From the NCBI GenBank assembly GCA_029945665.1, contig JAQSCZ010000021.1:1-44505 (forward strand): DNA of 44,505 bases, read 5' to 3'. A model generated the notes under the pieces. That model did not search any database, was not told the origin of the DNA, and saw only the letters and a list, made by a program, of their open reading frames with translations. A program made the position numbers and the translations under genes. This document shows positions 18,532 to 27,847 of this stretch, piece by piece (the stretch's first letter is position 1; the number at the start of each line of letters is the position of its first letter). This stretch comes from a bacterium (GTDB lineage: Bacteria; Bacteroidota; Bacteroidia; NS11-12g; UBA955).

Positions 18532-19731
18532 TTATTTTTCAAGAAGTACCTTTTGTATAATTCCATTCACATCAATCGTATAAACCCCTGTATTTAGGTG
18601 ACTAATATCTATTCGAGTTGAAGCATTGGAAATCTTATGTGTAATAACACAAGTGCCTATTGCATTGTACAATTTTAAAACACCAGTACTTGTTTTGGTT
18701 TCAATCACCAATTCATTGCACCATTGGTAAATTAATAATTTGCTGGGTGTTAGGAAACTAATTTTTCTATACCCTGCAAACCATTGTTGAACTTCCACTC
18801 GGCGCAAACTGGCATTTGTAAAGCGTTTTTCGTTGCTTACATACAAATGGTTGCCTTTATAACAAGTCGCTTCATATTGACCAAAACTCAAGGCATTGCC
18901 CAAATCTATTTTTCGCTTATTGCCACTAAAAAAAGAATGACCAGCATAATCCCATAACATCCACATAAAACAAGCACTGGAGCTGGTATTATATCCGCCT
19001 AATATAATTTTATTGCCTTCGGCATTTATACATGCTGAGGTAATTATACCCCCAATGTCCATGCTTTCTCTTGGGTTTAAAACATAAGTGCCCGGCTTGG
19101 CGCTTAGCACATAATGCCTTGTTTTATTATCTACCCAATTTTTGCTAAACAGGTGAATGCTATCGCCCAACACGAGCATGGCCTCCATATCAAAATTGGT
19201 ATTCTGATTGGCAGATACAAAACTGGTTTGATCGGCATAGCTCAGTTTAATCTCGCTTACCATTACCGAATCGCTTTTGCGATTTAATTTTAAATCTGAT
19301 TTATTGAGAATGTATATTTTTAAATCTTTGCGACTACCATCGTTATTGCCAAATTCACCTATGTAAATATGTGTGGAATCTTGGGTCATTTCTTCCCAGT
19401 CAATATTGGTTTTATTCTTAATAAAAGTACGATGAATGATAACACCAGTTAAACTATCAAAAGCATAAATGGCGGGTTCGTTGCCACTGTCATTAAGGGT
19501 CCAAAAAGCATTGTTAAAATAAATAAGTCCACTTGATTCCATCAAAGTATCGCTCAATTTCGAACACACTACTTTTGGTGAGTAGGAGGTTGAAGGATAT
19601 TGACATGAACCATCATTAAGTTTGGCAGATGTATCGTAATTACTTGCTTGGGGATCGGTACAACCTTTCTTTTGGGCATTACAGTTTTGGATAAAATATC
19701 CAATTAATAGAATGACTAATATTTGTTTCAT
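18532..19731 (-). CDS. Secreted T9SS type A sorting-domain protein
   Basis: The 399-aa product has a signal peptide (ends near NCNAQ, residue 20), then a cysteine motif CTDPQASNYDTSAKLNDGSC of the kind found as repeats in secreted marine bacterial proteins, then a central region of beta strands (WTLNDSGNEPAIYAFD, WEEMTQDSTHIYIGEFGNN, FDMEAMLV) that looks like a propeller, and a C-terminal T9SS domain (GVLKLYNAIGTCVITHKI, then LNTGVYTIDVNG and a final KVLLEK). Such tails direct export across the outer membrane and are then cleaved. The enzyme activity, if any, is unknown. It is the upstream partner of the short lipoprotein gene, starting one base after the menC stop. Confidence 0.8.
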   Translation of the reverse strand: MKQILVILLIGYFIQNCNAQKKGCTDPQASNYDTSAKLNDGSCQYPSTSYSPKVVCSKLSDTLMESSGLIYFNNAFWTLNDSGNEPAIYAFDSLTGVIIHRTFIKNKTNIDWEEMTQDSTHIYIGEFGNNDGSRKDLKIYILNKSDLKLNRKSDSVMVSEIKLSYADQTSFVSANQNTNFDMEAMLVLGDSIHLFSKNWVDNKTRHYVLSAKPGTYVLNPRESMDIGGIITSACINAEGNKIILGGYNTSSSACFMWMLWDYAGHSFFSGNKRKIDLGNALSFGQYEATCYKGNHLYVSNEKRFTNASLRRVEVQQWFAGYRKISFLTPSKLLIYQWCNELVIETKTSTGVLKLYNAIGTCVITHKISNASTRIDISHLNTGVYTIDVNGIIQKVLLEK

Positions 19732-20811
19732 TTATCCTGTTATATTTTGTGCATCTGGTGAAACTAAATCATCTGACACTTCATTCCCCATATCACGCCA
19801 TAAATACCCATTTTCAATATTGGTGTATGGAGGCATATTGTTTAAGTACAAGTGCCCAGTTCCTAATCCTTGGTGCACTTTCGGATTGAAGTTAGCAGTA
19901 TATTGTGCAATGGCATTTAGCCCAATATTACCCTCTAGTGCTGAAGTAATCCACCATTGTATACCTAATTCTTCGGCTACTTTAATCCATTTTTCACATT
20001 GAACAAATCCACCAACCAAATTTGGTTTTAATACAATATACTGTGGCTTTACTTTAGACAACAATTGTCTAAATTCATCTTCTGTATTATATCCTATCAA
20101 CTCTTCGTCTAAAGCAATAGGAACGGGTGAATGTGCACACAATTCAGTCATAGCCGCTATCTGTCCCTTTTTTATAGGCTGTTCAATGCTATGTAAATTA
20201 AACTGCTTTAGTGCATTTAGTTTTTCCATTGCATTCTCTGCCGTAAACGCTCCATTTGCATCAACTCTAAGTATTAACTTATCACCATCCTTCTGTTCTC
20301 TTATAAATTCTAAAAGTCCACACTCCGCTTCAAAGTCAAGGGCTCCAATTTTTAATTTTATACACTCAAATCCTTTGCCAATTTTTTCAAGCACCTCCAC
20401 TTTCATCGCTTCAATATTATCCATCCATACCAAACCATTAATTGGCAAACCTTGACGACCAATGGCGTAAAAATTTTGGTAAATTATTTTTTTGCCTCCG
20501 TATTTCAAGTCCAATAAGGCAGTCTCCAAGCCAAACTTAATGCTAGGATATTTATCGAAATTAAAATCTTCTGTGACTCTGTTCTTATTAATTTGATTGA
20601 CCAATTTTTTAAGCACATTTTCATAGTCTGGTACATCATCAATACTCAAACCCTTTAATGGCGCGCATTCCCCTATGCCTTTAACCTGTGGGTTAGCACT
20701 GTTCCAAATAGAAAGTAAGTAAATTTTTCTTTCACTAAGTGCTCCACGACTTGTGGTAGCTGGCTTTCTAAATTTTAGAATCTGTGTTTCAATGCTTGCT
20801 TCTAATCCCAT
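19732..20811 (-). CDS. menC: o-Succinylbenzoate synthase
   Basis: MenC dehydrates SHCHC to o-succinylbenzoate in menaquinone synthesis. The 359-aa enolase-superfamily protein has the capping domain (1-120) with PATTSRGALSERKIYLL and GIGECAPL, then a barrel with the KxK motif (CIKLKIG), metal ligands DANG, SIEQPI and ALDEEL, and the second catalytic Lys in VLKPNLVGG. I start at the ATG at 20811 (MGLEAS), which is one base after the menA stop; the frame opens four codons earlier at a TTG. Menaquinone is the usual respiratory quinone in this phylum. menD, menF, menE and menB are not in the window. Confidence 0.94.
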   Translation of the reverse strand: MGLEASIETQILKFRKPATTSRGALSERKIYLLSIWNSANPQVKGIGECAPLKGLSIDDVPDYENVLKKLVNQINKNRVTEDFNFDKYPSIKFGLETALLDLKYGGKKIIYQNFYAIGRQGLPINGLVWMDNIEAMKVEVLEKIGKGFECIKLKIGALDFEAECGLLEFIREQKDGDKLILRVDANGAFTAENAMEKLNALKQFNLHSIEQPIKKGQIAAMTELCAHSPVPIALDEELIGYNTEDEFRQLLSKVKPQYIVLKPNLVGGFVQCEKWIKVAEELGIQWWITSALEGNIGLNAIAQYTANFNPKVHQGLGTGHLYLNNMPPYTNIENGYLWRDMGNEVSDDLVSPDAQNITG

Positions 20812-20812
20812 T

Positions 20813-21718
20813 TTAAAAAACAATTAATTGTGAAAAACAAAAGACCAAACACAACATTAGCGTATACAAGGAAAGAAATTTTAATTGTTGGTTATAGGCT
20901 GGTCGACCGATTTCTTTAGCTTGAGATAAATTGTAATAATGTTTTGCTAATAACGGAATGGTTATTAAAAAGGACAATTGTAAGGCATGGTGATAATTAG
21001 TAAACACATAGATAAAAAGACTGAAAATTGCTCCCACTAGTAAAAAGACATGGTATTGAAGTGCCTTTTTGTAGCCCAACATGACAGGAATAGTAATCTT
21101 GTTTTTTTGTTGATCACTTTCAATATCGCGAATATTATTGACATTCAAAACACCTACGCTCATCAACCCAACTGCTGCGGCCATCCACCATACACTCGAA
21201 TTCACTGACTGAACTTGCAAATAATAAGTGCCCATCACTGCAAGAATACCAAAAAAGATAAAAACAGATGAATCACCAAGTCCTATGTAGCCATATGGGT
21301 TGCTACCTGCAGTATAAAAGTAGGCAGCAATAATACCTGTTACTCCAAATATAAACATCATCCAAAATTGTAAATCAAAAGACCCAATGCTATATGTTAA
21401 AAGCGCAATGCCTAATATCAAAATAATACCTATTAATACTGCAATGGCAAACTTCATTTTCGATTCAGAAATCAAACCCGAGGCCATCACTCGATCAGTT
21501 CTTTCCTTGGTATCAGCCCCATTCTTAAAATCACCATAATCGTTGGCATAATTACTCAATATTTGTAAGAAAACACCCGTTAACACACTTAATAAAAAAG
21601 TAAGGTTATTAAGTTGACGTGTTTCAACATAAGCCATAAGATTACCTGCTATGGCACCTGCAATAGCTAAAGGCAAGGTTCTGAGTCTAGCGGCCTGTAT
21701 CCAAATCTTTAAAGACAT
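20813..21718 (-). CDS. menA: 1,4-Dihydroxy-2-naphthoate polyprenyltransferase
   Basis: MenA attaches the polyprenyl tail to dihydroxynaphthoate in the inner membrane. The 301-aa UbiA-family protein begins with WIQAARLRTLPLAIAGAI, has the first Asp-rich motif NYANDYGDFKNGADTKER (57-74 region) and the second one NNIRDIESDQQKNKIT, and about eight or nine membrane helices. The length is normal. Its start overlaps the upstream SDR gene by 10 bases and menC follows directly, so SDR-menA-menC form one transcript. Confidence 0.95.
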   Translation of the reverse strand: MSLKIWIQAARLRTLPLAIAGAIAGNLMAYVETRQLNNLTFLLSVLTGVFLQILSNYANDYGDFKNGADTKERTDRVMASGLISESKMKFAIAVLIGIILILGIALLTYSIGSFDLQFWMMFIFGVTGIIAAYFYTAGSNPYGYIGLGDSSVFIFFGILAVMGTYYLQVQSVNSSVWWMAAAVGLMSVGVLNVNNIRDIESDQQKNKITIPVMLGYKKALQYHVFLLVGAIFSLFIYVFTNYHHALQLSFLITIPLLAKHYYNLSQAKEIGRPAYNQQLKFLSLYTLMLCLVFCFSQLIVF

Positions 21719-22494
21719 GGTGTTCTTCCTCCATCAACAACTGTATTGGTTCCTGTTATATAGGACGCCTTGTCTGAAGATAAAAAGACTGCGGCATAAG
21801 CTATCTCTTCTGGTTTGCCAAATCGTCTCATCGGAATTTCAGCAAGCATTTCCTCTTTCACTATATCTTGTTCAATGGCCATCTTATTTGATTTGTTTTG
21901 AATAATAGTAGTTAAGCGCTCAGTTTCAGTTGCGCCTGGCAATATATTATTGACTGTAATTCCAAAAACTGCCAATTCATTAGCCAAAGTCTTCGACCAA
22001 TTACCAACCGCACCTCTAATGGTATTACTCACACCTAAATTATGCAAAGGCACTTTTACCGAAGTTGAAATTATATTAATTACCCTTCCAAATTTTCTAG
22101 TTTTCATACTTGGAACCACTGCCTGAACCAATTGATGATTATTTATTAAATGGGCGTTAAATGCCTGCAAAAATTCAACTGGATTCGCATCAATGGCTTT
22201 TCCAGCAGCAGGACCACCAGTATTATTCACTAATATATCAATGGCATGTTTTTCCACAATTTTATTCGCTACCGCTAATACATTTTCAGTGTTAGAAAAA
22301 TCGGCTGTATATACAAAATGGCTTTGTCCATTGGTCGAACTTAATGCCGACATAACCGAATTTAATTTATCTTCATTTCTTGCCAATAATACAATATTAG
22401 CCCCAGCAGCAGCCATTTCATTCGCAATAGCACGGCCAATTCCCTGAGAACTACCACAAACAAGTGCTGTTTTTCCTTTTAAATCAATTATCAC
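21709..22494 (-). CDS. Atypical short-chain dehydrogenase/reductase
   Basis: This 261-aa Rossmann-fold protein has the NAD(P) motif CGSSQGIG (13-20), an Arg after the second strand (LLARN) suggesting NADPH, NNTGGP (90-95) in place of the usual NNAG, and the catalytic-loop serine (IISTS, S143). The usual YxxxK is absent: the aligned place reads S156-N-T-I-R160 in LGVSNTIRGAV. A similar change occurs in some FabG-like proteins and the bacilysin-pathway reductase BacG, which lack the catalytic Tyr. It may use another acid, or it may not be a standard dehydrogenase. The start is GTG at 22494. It overlaps menA by 10 bases, but a role in quinone synthesis is only suggested by position. Confidence 0.9.
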   Translation of the reverse strand: MIIDLKGKTALVCGSSQGIGRAIANEMAAAGANIVLLARNEDKLNSVMSALSSTNGQSHFVYTADFSNTENVLAVANKIVEKHAIDILVNNTGGPAAGKAIDANPVEFLQAFNAHLINNHQLVQAVVPSMKTRKFGRVINIISTSVKVPLHNLGVSNTIRGAVGNWSKTLANELAVFGITVNNILPGATETERLTTIIQNKSNKMAIEQDIVKEEMLAEIPMRRFGKPEEIAYAAVFLSSDKASYITGTNTVVDGGRTPCL

Positions 22495-22498
22495 AACG

Positions 22499-22506
22499 CA
22501 AAGGTA
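22499..22506 (-). promoter_or_regulatory. -7 box for the SDR-menA-menC transcript
   Basis: The minus strand reads TACCTTTG, matching TAnnTTTG, ending only 4 bases before the GTG start of the SDR gene. If active, the mRNA would be almost leaderless. No -33 TTG is seen on this strand. Confidence 0.4.
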
Positions 22507-22521
22507 ATCGAAAATATATTA

Positions 22522-22553
22522 TTGAAACTCTTTGCTAGAATTCTGTAATTTTG
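22522..22553 (+). promoter_or_regulatory. Promoter for the envelope gene run
   Basis: A TTG -33 box (22522-22524), a 21-base spacer and TAATTTTG (22546-22553) match the Bacteroidota consensus fully. The box ends 9 bases before the ATG at 22563, giving a leader of only a few bases. Confidence 0.55.
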
Positions 22554-22562
22554 AGCCTTCTT

Positions 22563-23384
22563 ATGAGACTTATATTGTTATTATGCTTAATAGGTGAGAG
22601 CTTGATGGCTCAAGATAAAAAACCGGCTTCAGAAACCACTATGAAAGGTAAATTTTATTTTTACTGGGGCTATAATCGCGAAACTTACACCAAATCCAAC
22701 ATCCATTTCAAAGGCGATAATTTTAATTTTACTGTAAAAAAAGCAGTTGCACTAGATAGACAATCGCCACTAGCGCTCGACCCATATTTAAAAATTGATC
22801 AAATAACAATTCCACAATACAACTACCGCTTTGGTTATTATATTAATGATAAATACAATTTATCATTGGGTTGGGACCACATGAAATATGTAATGGTTCA
22901 AGATCAAATTGCAAAAGTAAGTGGCACCATTAAGGGAACTGGAACGCCTTATGACAGAACTTACAATAACGAAGATGTGAAATTAGCTGGCGATTTTTTG
23001 CAGTTCGAGCACACCGATGGGCTCAATTATTTGAATGCTGAAATCAATCGCGTTGACCCTGTTTATGCTTATAGAAAATTTTTTATTAAAAGTACTTTTG
23101 GGTTAGGAACAGGCCTAGTATGTCCTAGAACAAGAGCAGTTGTTTTAAATAACGATGTGAACGATCAATGGCATATTTCTGGTTTCGGAGTATCTGCAAA
23201 AGCTGGACTTAACTTATCAATCAACAATCATTTCTTTGTTCAATGTGAATTAAAAACCGGATTCATAGATATGCCGAGTATAGTTATCGAAGCCCATTCT
23301 AAGGACCGGGCTAAACAAAACTTCGGTTTTTTACAAGGCAATGTTGTTATAGGCTATCAGTTCAATTTAATAAAGAATAAATAG
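22563..23384 (+). CDS. Putative outer-membrane beta-barrel protein
   Basis: The 273-aa product has a signal peptide (MRLILLLCLIGESLMAQ) and a mature part of alternating amphipathic strands rich in aromatic residues (KFYFYWGYNRETY, YNYRFGYYINDKYNLSLGWDH, FGLGTGL, GNVVIGYQFNL), ending in a strand like other outer-membrane barrels. I do not recognise a named family, though its layout resembles small porins or acyl-transfer barrels of the phylum. The start is set at the ATG at 22563; the frame opens at a TTG inside the -7 box, which cannot be the start if that promoter is real. The flippase gene follows after 3 bases, so it probably leads the long envelope operon. Confidence 0.75.
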   Translation: MRLILLLCLIGESLMAQDKKPASETTMKGKFYFYWGYNRETYTKSNIHFKGDNFNFTVKKAVALDRQSPLALDPYLKIDQITIPQYNYRFGYYINDKYNLSLGWDHMKYVMVQDQIAKVSGTIKGTGTPYDRTYNNEDVKLAGDFLQFEHTDGLNYLNAEINRVDPVYAYRKFFIKSTFGLGTGLVCPRTRAVVLNNDVNDQWHISGFGVSAKAGLNLSINNHFFVQCELKTGFIDMPSIVIEAHSKDRAKQNFGFLQGNVVIGYQFNLIKNK

Positions 23385-23387
23385 ACA

Positions 23388-24833
23388 GTGAGTTTTATTA
23401 AAAAATTAGCATCGCAAACGGCCATCTATGGATTGAGTTCCATGTTGGGGCGTTTTATTAATTTTTTATTAGTAATTCCTCACACACAATATCTAAAGTC
23501 TGTTGGTTCTTATGGCGATATTACAGCCATCTTCGCATTCATCGCATTTCTAAACATCATTCTTACCTATGGTATGGAAACCACCTATTTTAACTTTATT
23601 AGGAAAGGTTATCAGCCGAACAAAGTATATGCTATTGCTCAAAAAAGTATAATAACAAGTACTTTAATTTTCAGTCTTTTTGCAGTGTTATTTATTAATC
23701 AAAGTGCTGTAATTTTAGGATTTCCAGGCCAGGTAGATTTTGTATACTGTTGCCTCATTTTTCTCTTTTTCGACACCCTTTCAATGCTGCCCTATGCCAA
23801 ATTGCGTCAAGAGGAGAAACCATTGAAATTTGCACTTATAAAATTAGCAAATATCGCTGTCAATGTTAGCTTAAACTATTATTTTTTAGCACATAAGCCT
23901 GGTTCTCTAAAAACACTTAATCCGGTAACACTTATACTAATTGCCAACGCTGCTGCGAGCATGGTCTCCTTTGCAATTCTCGCACCTATGGCATTTAAAA
24001 TTAATGAAACTTTTGATAAAAAAATATTTAAAGAAATGTTTGCCTATGCTTGGCCACTTATTTTTGTTGGACTAGCTGGTATCGTTAACGAAACCTTGGA
24101 TAGAAATTTATTGATACGAATGTTGCCTGATGATGAAGGCTCCTATCAAAATGGTATTTATGGTGCCTTTTATAAATTAACCATGGTAATGACTATGTTT
24201 GTTCAGGCTTATAAATTTGCAGCTGAACCTTTCTTTTTCAAACAAAAAGAAGATAGTGATACACTAAAAAAATATGCAGATTTGATGTACTGGTTTGTTG
24301 GTGTTTGTACTTTTATTTTTGTAGCTTGTATGTACTTTATCACAGATTTAGCACATTTATTCATACATAACAAATCCTATTTTGAGGACAGCAATGGATT
24401 GTACGTTGTACCTATCTTGCTTTTAGCCAATTTATTTCTTGGCATTTACTACAACTTAAGTGTTTGGTATCGCCTTACGAATAATACTAAAATCGGAGCA
24501 ATGATAGGCATTGGAGGTGCCATAATTACCATCATTGGAAATGTTATTTTCATTCCGATATTTGGCTTCTTAGCATGTGCTTGGCTAACACTTATTGTTT
24601 ATTTTTTAATGTGTATTGCCGCATATTTATTAGGTCACAAATATTTCAGAATACCCTACCAGGTTGTAAAATTATTAACATTGATAGTGATTGCCATAGG
24701 TTTTTGGCAGTTTAACACCATTCTTCATACCCAAAACATGGTCATTTGGCAAGCAGTTGGCATTAAATTATTGCTACTCATCCTATTTATGTTAATAATT
24801 TGGTTATTACAACCAAAGCTTAAAAAAGCTTAA
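23388..24833 (+). CDS. Oligosaccharide flippase (Wzx/MATE-like)
   Basis: This 481-aa inner-membrane protein of the polysaccharide-transport branch of the MOP superfamily likely flips an undecaprenyl-linked glycan across the membrane. It has about fourteen hydrophobic helices, starting with [21 protein letters not shown], the family's N-terminal signature, and a central [18 protein letters not shown] loop region. The start is GTG at 23388 and no better ATG lies nearby. The gene sits between the outer-membrane protein and dut (2-base gap). The substrate could be O-antigen, capsule or another surface glycan; the window has no complete sugar cluster to decide. Confidence 0.92.
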   Translation: MSFIKKLASQTAIYGLSSMLGRFINFLLVIPHTQYLKSVGSYGDITAIFAFIAFLNIILTYGMETTYFNFIRKGYQPNKVYAIAQKSIITSTLIFSLFAVLFINQSAVILGFPGQVDFVYCCLIFLFFDTLSMLPYAKLRQEEKPLKFALIKLANIAVNVSLNYYFLAHKPGSLKTLNPVTLILIANAAASMVSFAILAPMAFKINETFDKKIFKEMFAYAWPLIFVGLAGIVNETLDRNLLIRMLPDDEGSYQNGIYGAFYKLTMVMTMFVQAYKFAAEPFFFKQKEDSDTLKKYADLMYWFVGVCTFIFVACMYFITDLAHLFIHNKSYFEDSNGLYVVPILLLANLFLGIYYNLSVWYRLTNNTKIGAMIGIGGAIITIIGNVIFIPIFGFLACAWLTLIVYFLMCIAAYLLGHKYFRIPYQVVKLLTLIVIAIGFWQFNTILHTQNMVIWQAVGIKLLLLILFMLIIWLLQPKLKKA

Positions 24834-24835
24834 AT

Positions 24836-25288
24836 TTGCCAATTAATATTTTGACACTAAAAGTAAATATAAAAAATCTAGGAAGTTCTCCTTTACCAGT
24901 TTACCAAACTGAACTAGCGGCTGGGGCAGATATTTTCGCAAATATTACCGATACAATTACAATTAAACCATTCGAACGATTTTTAGTGCCAACTGGTTTA
25001 TACATTGAATTACCGAAAGGCTATGAAGCACAAATACGACCAAGAAGTGGATTGGCGCTGAAACATGGCATTACAGTTTTAAACTCGCCAGGAACCATTG
25101 ATGCCGATTATAGAGGTGAAATCAAAGTATTATTAATTAACCTAGGACAAGCCGATTTTACAATCACTCAAGGTGATAGGATTGCACAAATGGTGATAGC
25201 TAAATGCGAACAAGCCGATTGGCAAACAGAAATAGAATTATCAACCACTTCAAGAGGCGAAGGTGGTTATGGACATACAGGAATTTAA
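24836..25288 (+). CDS. dut: dUTP diphosphatase
   Basis: dUTPase splits dUTP to dUMP and pyrophosphate, keeping uracil out of DNA and supplying dTTP synthesis. The 150-aa trimeric-type enzyme shows motif I (AAGADIFA), motif II ([11 protein letters not shown]), motif III ([14 protein letters not shown] with the catalytic Asp), motif IV (GDRIAQMVI) and motif V ([11 protein letters not shown]). The start is TTG at 24836; no ATG exists before motif I. It lies 2 bases after the flippase stop and before the nucleotidyltransferase, a housekeeping enzyme nested in an envelope operon; I recall the same order in other Bacteroidota. Confidence 0.96.
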   Translation: MPINILTLKVNIKNLGSSPLPVYQTELAAGADIFANITDTITIKPFERFLVPTGLYIELPKGYEAQIRPRSGLALKHGITVLNSPGTIDADYRGEIKVLLINLGQADFTITQGDRIAQMVIAKCEQADWQTEIELSTTSRGEGGYGHTGI

Positions 25289-25307
25289 AAAAAACAGAAA
25301 TAAAGAA

Positions 25308-26318
25308 ATGAGCGGAATGAATATTATTATACCTATGGCAGGTATGGGCAAAAGGATGAGACCACATACTTTAACAGTACCTAAACCACTTTTACCTATA
25401 GCAGGAAAACCCATTGTACAACGTTTAGTAGAGGATATTGCAGCAGTTTGTAAAGAGCCAATTAATGAGGTTGCTTTTATCATTGGTGATTTTGGAACAG
25501 CCATTGAAATGCAATTAATGCAAATTGCGGAAAGCATTGGTGCTAAAGGTCGAATATATTATCAAGACGAGGCCTTAGGCACTGCGCACGCAGTAATGTG
25601 CGCCACCCCGGCGCTTACTGGCGAAGTAATCGTTGCATTTGCAGATACGCTATTTAAAGCTGAATTTGAACTAGACAAAACAGCCGACGGTACAATATGG
25701 GTGCATAAAGTAAGCAACCCAAATCAATTTGGTGTGGTAAAATTAGATGCAGAAAATAACATTACAGATTTTATTGAAAAACCTACTGAATTTATCTCTG
25801 ACTTAGCAATTATTGGTATCTACTATTTTAAAGATGGGGATAATCTATTAGACGAAATTCAGTACCTAATTGAGAATAATATAAAGGAAAAAGGCGAATA
25901 CCAATTGACAAACGCACTTGAAAATATGAAGAATAAAGGTTTAATTTTCAAAGCCGGTGAGGTTGAAGAATGGCTAGACTGTGGCAACAAAGATGCCACC
26001 GTATTAACAAATCAACGCGTCCTTGAAATTAAGCGTTCGGAGTTTATAAATGATAACTCTAAATTTAACAATGGTACTCAGATAATTGAACCTTGCTATA
26101 TTGGCAAAGATGTAGAAATTGATAATTGCGTAGTAGGCCCTTATGTTAGTATTGGCGATGGCACGAAGTTAAAAAACAGTAAAATCACCAATAGTATTAT
26201 TCAAAACAACTGCAACATTGTAAATGCTGATTTTACTAATAGTATGATTGGCAATCACGTAATTCTTAATGGAGAATCAAAAGAATTCAGCATAGGCGAT
26301 TACAGTACCCTCAATTAA
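25308..26318 (+). CDS. Sugar-phosphate nucleotidyltransferase with hexapeptide tail
   Basis: This 336-aa enzyme couples a sugar-1-phosphate to an NTP to make an NDP-sugar. The N-terminal Rossmann-like domain has the signature PMAGMGKRMRPHTLTVPKP (about 6-24), the sugar-binding EALGTAHAV and a KPTEF loop; the C-terminal part (about 240-336) shows a left-handed beta-helix pattern (CYIGKDVEIDNCVVGPYVSIG). It resembles glucose-1-phosphate thymidylyl-/uridylyltransferases and GlmU-like proteins; the sugar and base are not certain. I prefer the ATG at 25308 over a GTG at 25263 that overlaps dut; an ATG at 25317 is also possible. Its product probably feeds surface glycan synthesis served by the flippase. 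Confidence 0.9.
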   Translation: MSGMNIIIPMAGMGKRMRPHTLTVPKPLLPIAGKPIVQRLVEDIAAVCKEPINEVAFIIGDFGTAIEMQLMQIAESIGAKGRIYYQDEALGTAHAVMCATPALTGEVIVAFADTLFKAEFELDKTADGTIWVHKVSNPNQFGVVKLDAENNITDFIEKPTEFISDLAIIGIYYFKDGDNLLDEIQYLIENNIKEKGEYQLTNALENMKNKGLIFKAGEVEEWLDCGNKDATVLTNQRVLEIKRSEFINDNSKFNNGTQIIEPCYIGKDVEIDNCVVGPYVSIGDGTKLKNSKITNSIIQNNCNIVNADFTNSMIGNHVILNGESKEFSIGDYSTLN

Positions 26319-26326
26319 CTTTTTAA

Positions 26327-27847
26327 TTGAAAAAACTAGCTCATTATTCATGCCATTACCTACTGATTGTAATCATATCAATCTTTATACAGGCTTGTAA
26401 AACGAGTAAGAAAACAGTTAATTCTGCCGACCAAAATGACTTATCGGTAAAGTTTGAAAAACTTTACATTGAAGCTTGTACGCAATACAATATTGGAAAC
26501 TTCACTGTGGCTTTGGCGCAATTTAACAAATGTTCCGACATTAAACCTGAAGAGGCTTCTGTCTACTTTCAAATTAGCCGAATCAAGCAAAATTTAAACG
26601 AAAACAATGCCGCCTTTCAAAATGCTTCGAGAGCCAATACTTTAGATCCTGCCAATAAATTTTACGCCTACCATTATGTTCGAATGCTTCGCGTTAATGG
26701 CGATTATATTAAAGCTACCGAAGTGCTAAAAGCCTGTATAAATTTTAATCCAAAAGATGAAAACCTATTTATTCAACTTGATGAAATATACAGTATCCAA
26801 AAAGAAACCTCAAAACAAATTGAGCTATGGAATCAATATAAAAATACAGTAGGATTAAAAAACAGAACAGGTATTAAACTTATCGAACTATATAAAAGAA
26901 ATAATGATTTTACTAATGCGCATCGCATTTTCGATGAACTTAAGAAAGGAGCACCAAATAAAGCACAATTGTATATAGATGATGCAAAGTTATATGAATC
27001 ACAAAAAGATGAAGTAAACGCAATGATTAATTATGAAAAGGCAATGATTTTGTCACCGAATAATTGGGAGATTAACTATGCTTTATATCAGTTTTATTGC
27101 ACCAAAAACGACACCGACAAGGCCTCGAAATATTTAAATGCCGCATTCCATAATAGCACAACAAGCTTCGAAACCCAACTACCTGCTTGTTTAGCGATAT
27201 TAAAATCAATAGATTCCGATACAGCAAATTGTAAATATGCGAAAATTGCAGCCATTGGCATGGCGGATGCATTTTCAAGAAACGCCAAAGCACTTTATAC
27301 CTCAGGTGAATTATTTTACGCTTGTGGCAACTATGAATTAGCCTTTAATAATTTTAACCTAGCATATGAATTAGACCCAAATTTATTTGATGCTTGGAAG
27401 GGTGCTATCGATTGTGGATTTAAATTAAATAAGGTCGATCAGTCTATTGCCATTGCTGGCAAAGCCATAGAATTTTTCCCTAATACCGTTTTGCTCTATG
27501 AAAAACTAAGCGAAGCCTATATATTAAAAAAGCAATTTGAAAAGGCAATTGAAGCTTCATCATTAGGCGAAAAATTCAGTTTTGATGACGAGACGAAGAG
27601 TCGCCTATTATTTCAAAAAGCAAATGGTTATTTTTTATTGGCCAAATATTCCGAAGCTAAATTAATTATTGAAGAAGCACTTGTAATAAATAAGTCAAGT
27701 GGCGCGTTATATGATTTACTCGGCAATATTTTTTTCAAACAAAGCAACATTGACAAGGCGATAGAAAATTGGCAGTTAGCGAATGACTTAGGCTATAAAA
27801 TTGAGTTAACAAAGAAAAAAATAAGCGATAAAACCTTGTATGAATAA
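26327..27847 (+). CDS. TPR-repeat lipoprotein
   Basis: This 506-aa protein has a lipoprotein signal (LIVIISIFIQAC, Cys24) and then about ten tetratricopeptide-type helix pairs to the end, with recurring patterns such as YNIGNFTVALAQFNKCSDIKP, DEVNAMINYEKAMILSPNNW, NYELAFNNFNLAYELDP and SNIDKAIENWQLANDLG. TPR lipoproteins usually act as scaffolds in the periplasm. The start is TTG at 26327. It overlaps the DUF4292 gene by 8 bases and follows the nucleotidyltransferase after 8 bases. The tight coupling with a LolB-like protein and an EnvC-like activator suggests outer-membrane or cell-wall assembly. Confidence 0.88.
   Translation: MKKLAHYSCHYLLIVIISIFIQACKTSKKTVNSADQNDLSVKFEKLYIEACTQYNIGNFTVALAQFNKCSDIKPEEASVYFQISRIKQNLNENNAAFQNASRANTLDPANKFYAYHYVRMLRVNGDYIKATEVLKACINFNPKDENLFIQLDEIYSIQKETSKQIELWNQYKNTVGLKNRTGIKLIELYKRNNDFTNAHRIFDELKKGAPNKAQLYIDDAKLYESQKDEVNAMINYEKAMILSPNNWEINYALYQFYCTKNDTDKASKYLNAAFHNSTTSFETQLPACLAILKSIDSDTANCKYAKIAAIGMADAFSRNAKALYTSGELFYACGNYELAFNNFNLAYELDPNLFDAWKGAIDCGFKLNKVDQSIAIAGKAIEFFPNTVLLYEKLSEAYILKKQFEKAIEASSLGEKFSFDDETKSRLLFQKANGYFLLAKYSEAKLIIEEALVINKSSGALYDLLGNIFFKQSNIDKAIENWQLANDLGYKIELTKKKISDKTLYE

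Noticed and set aside
25263-25307. GTG start for the nucleotidyltransferase overlapping dut
   Set aside because: Extra residues precede the conserved nucleotide-binding start; ATG at 25308 leaves a normal 19-base gap.
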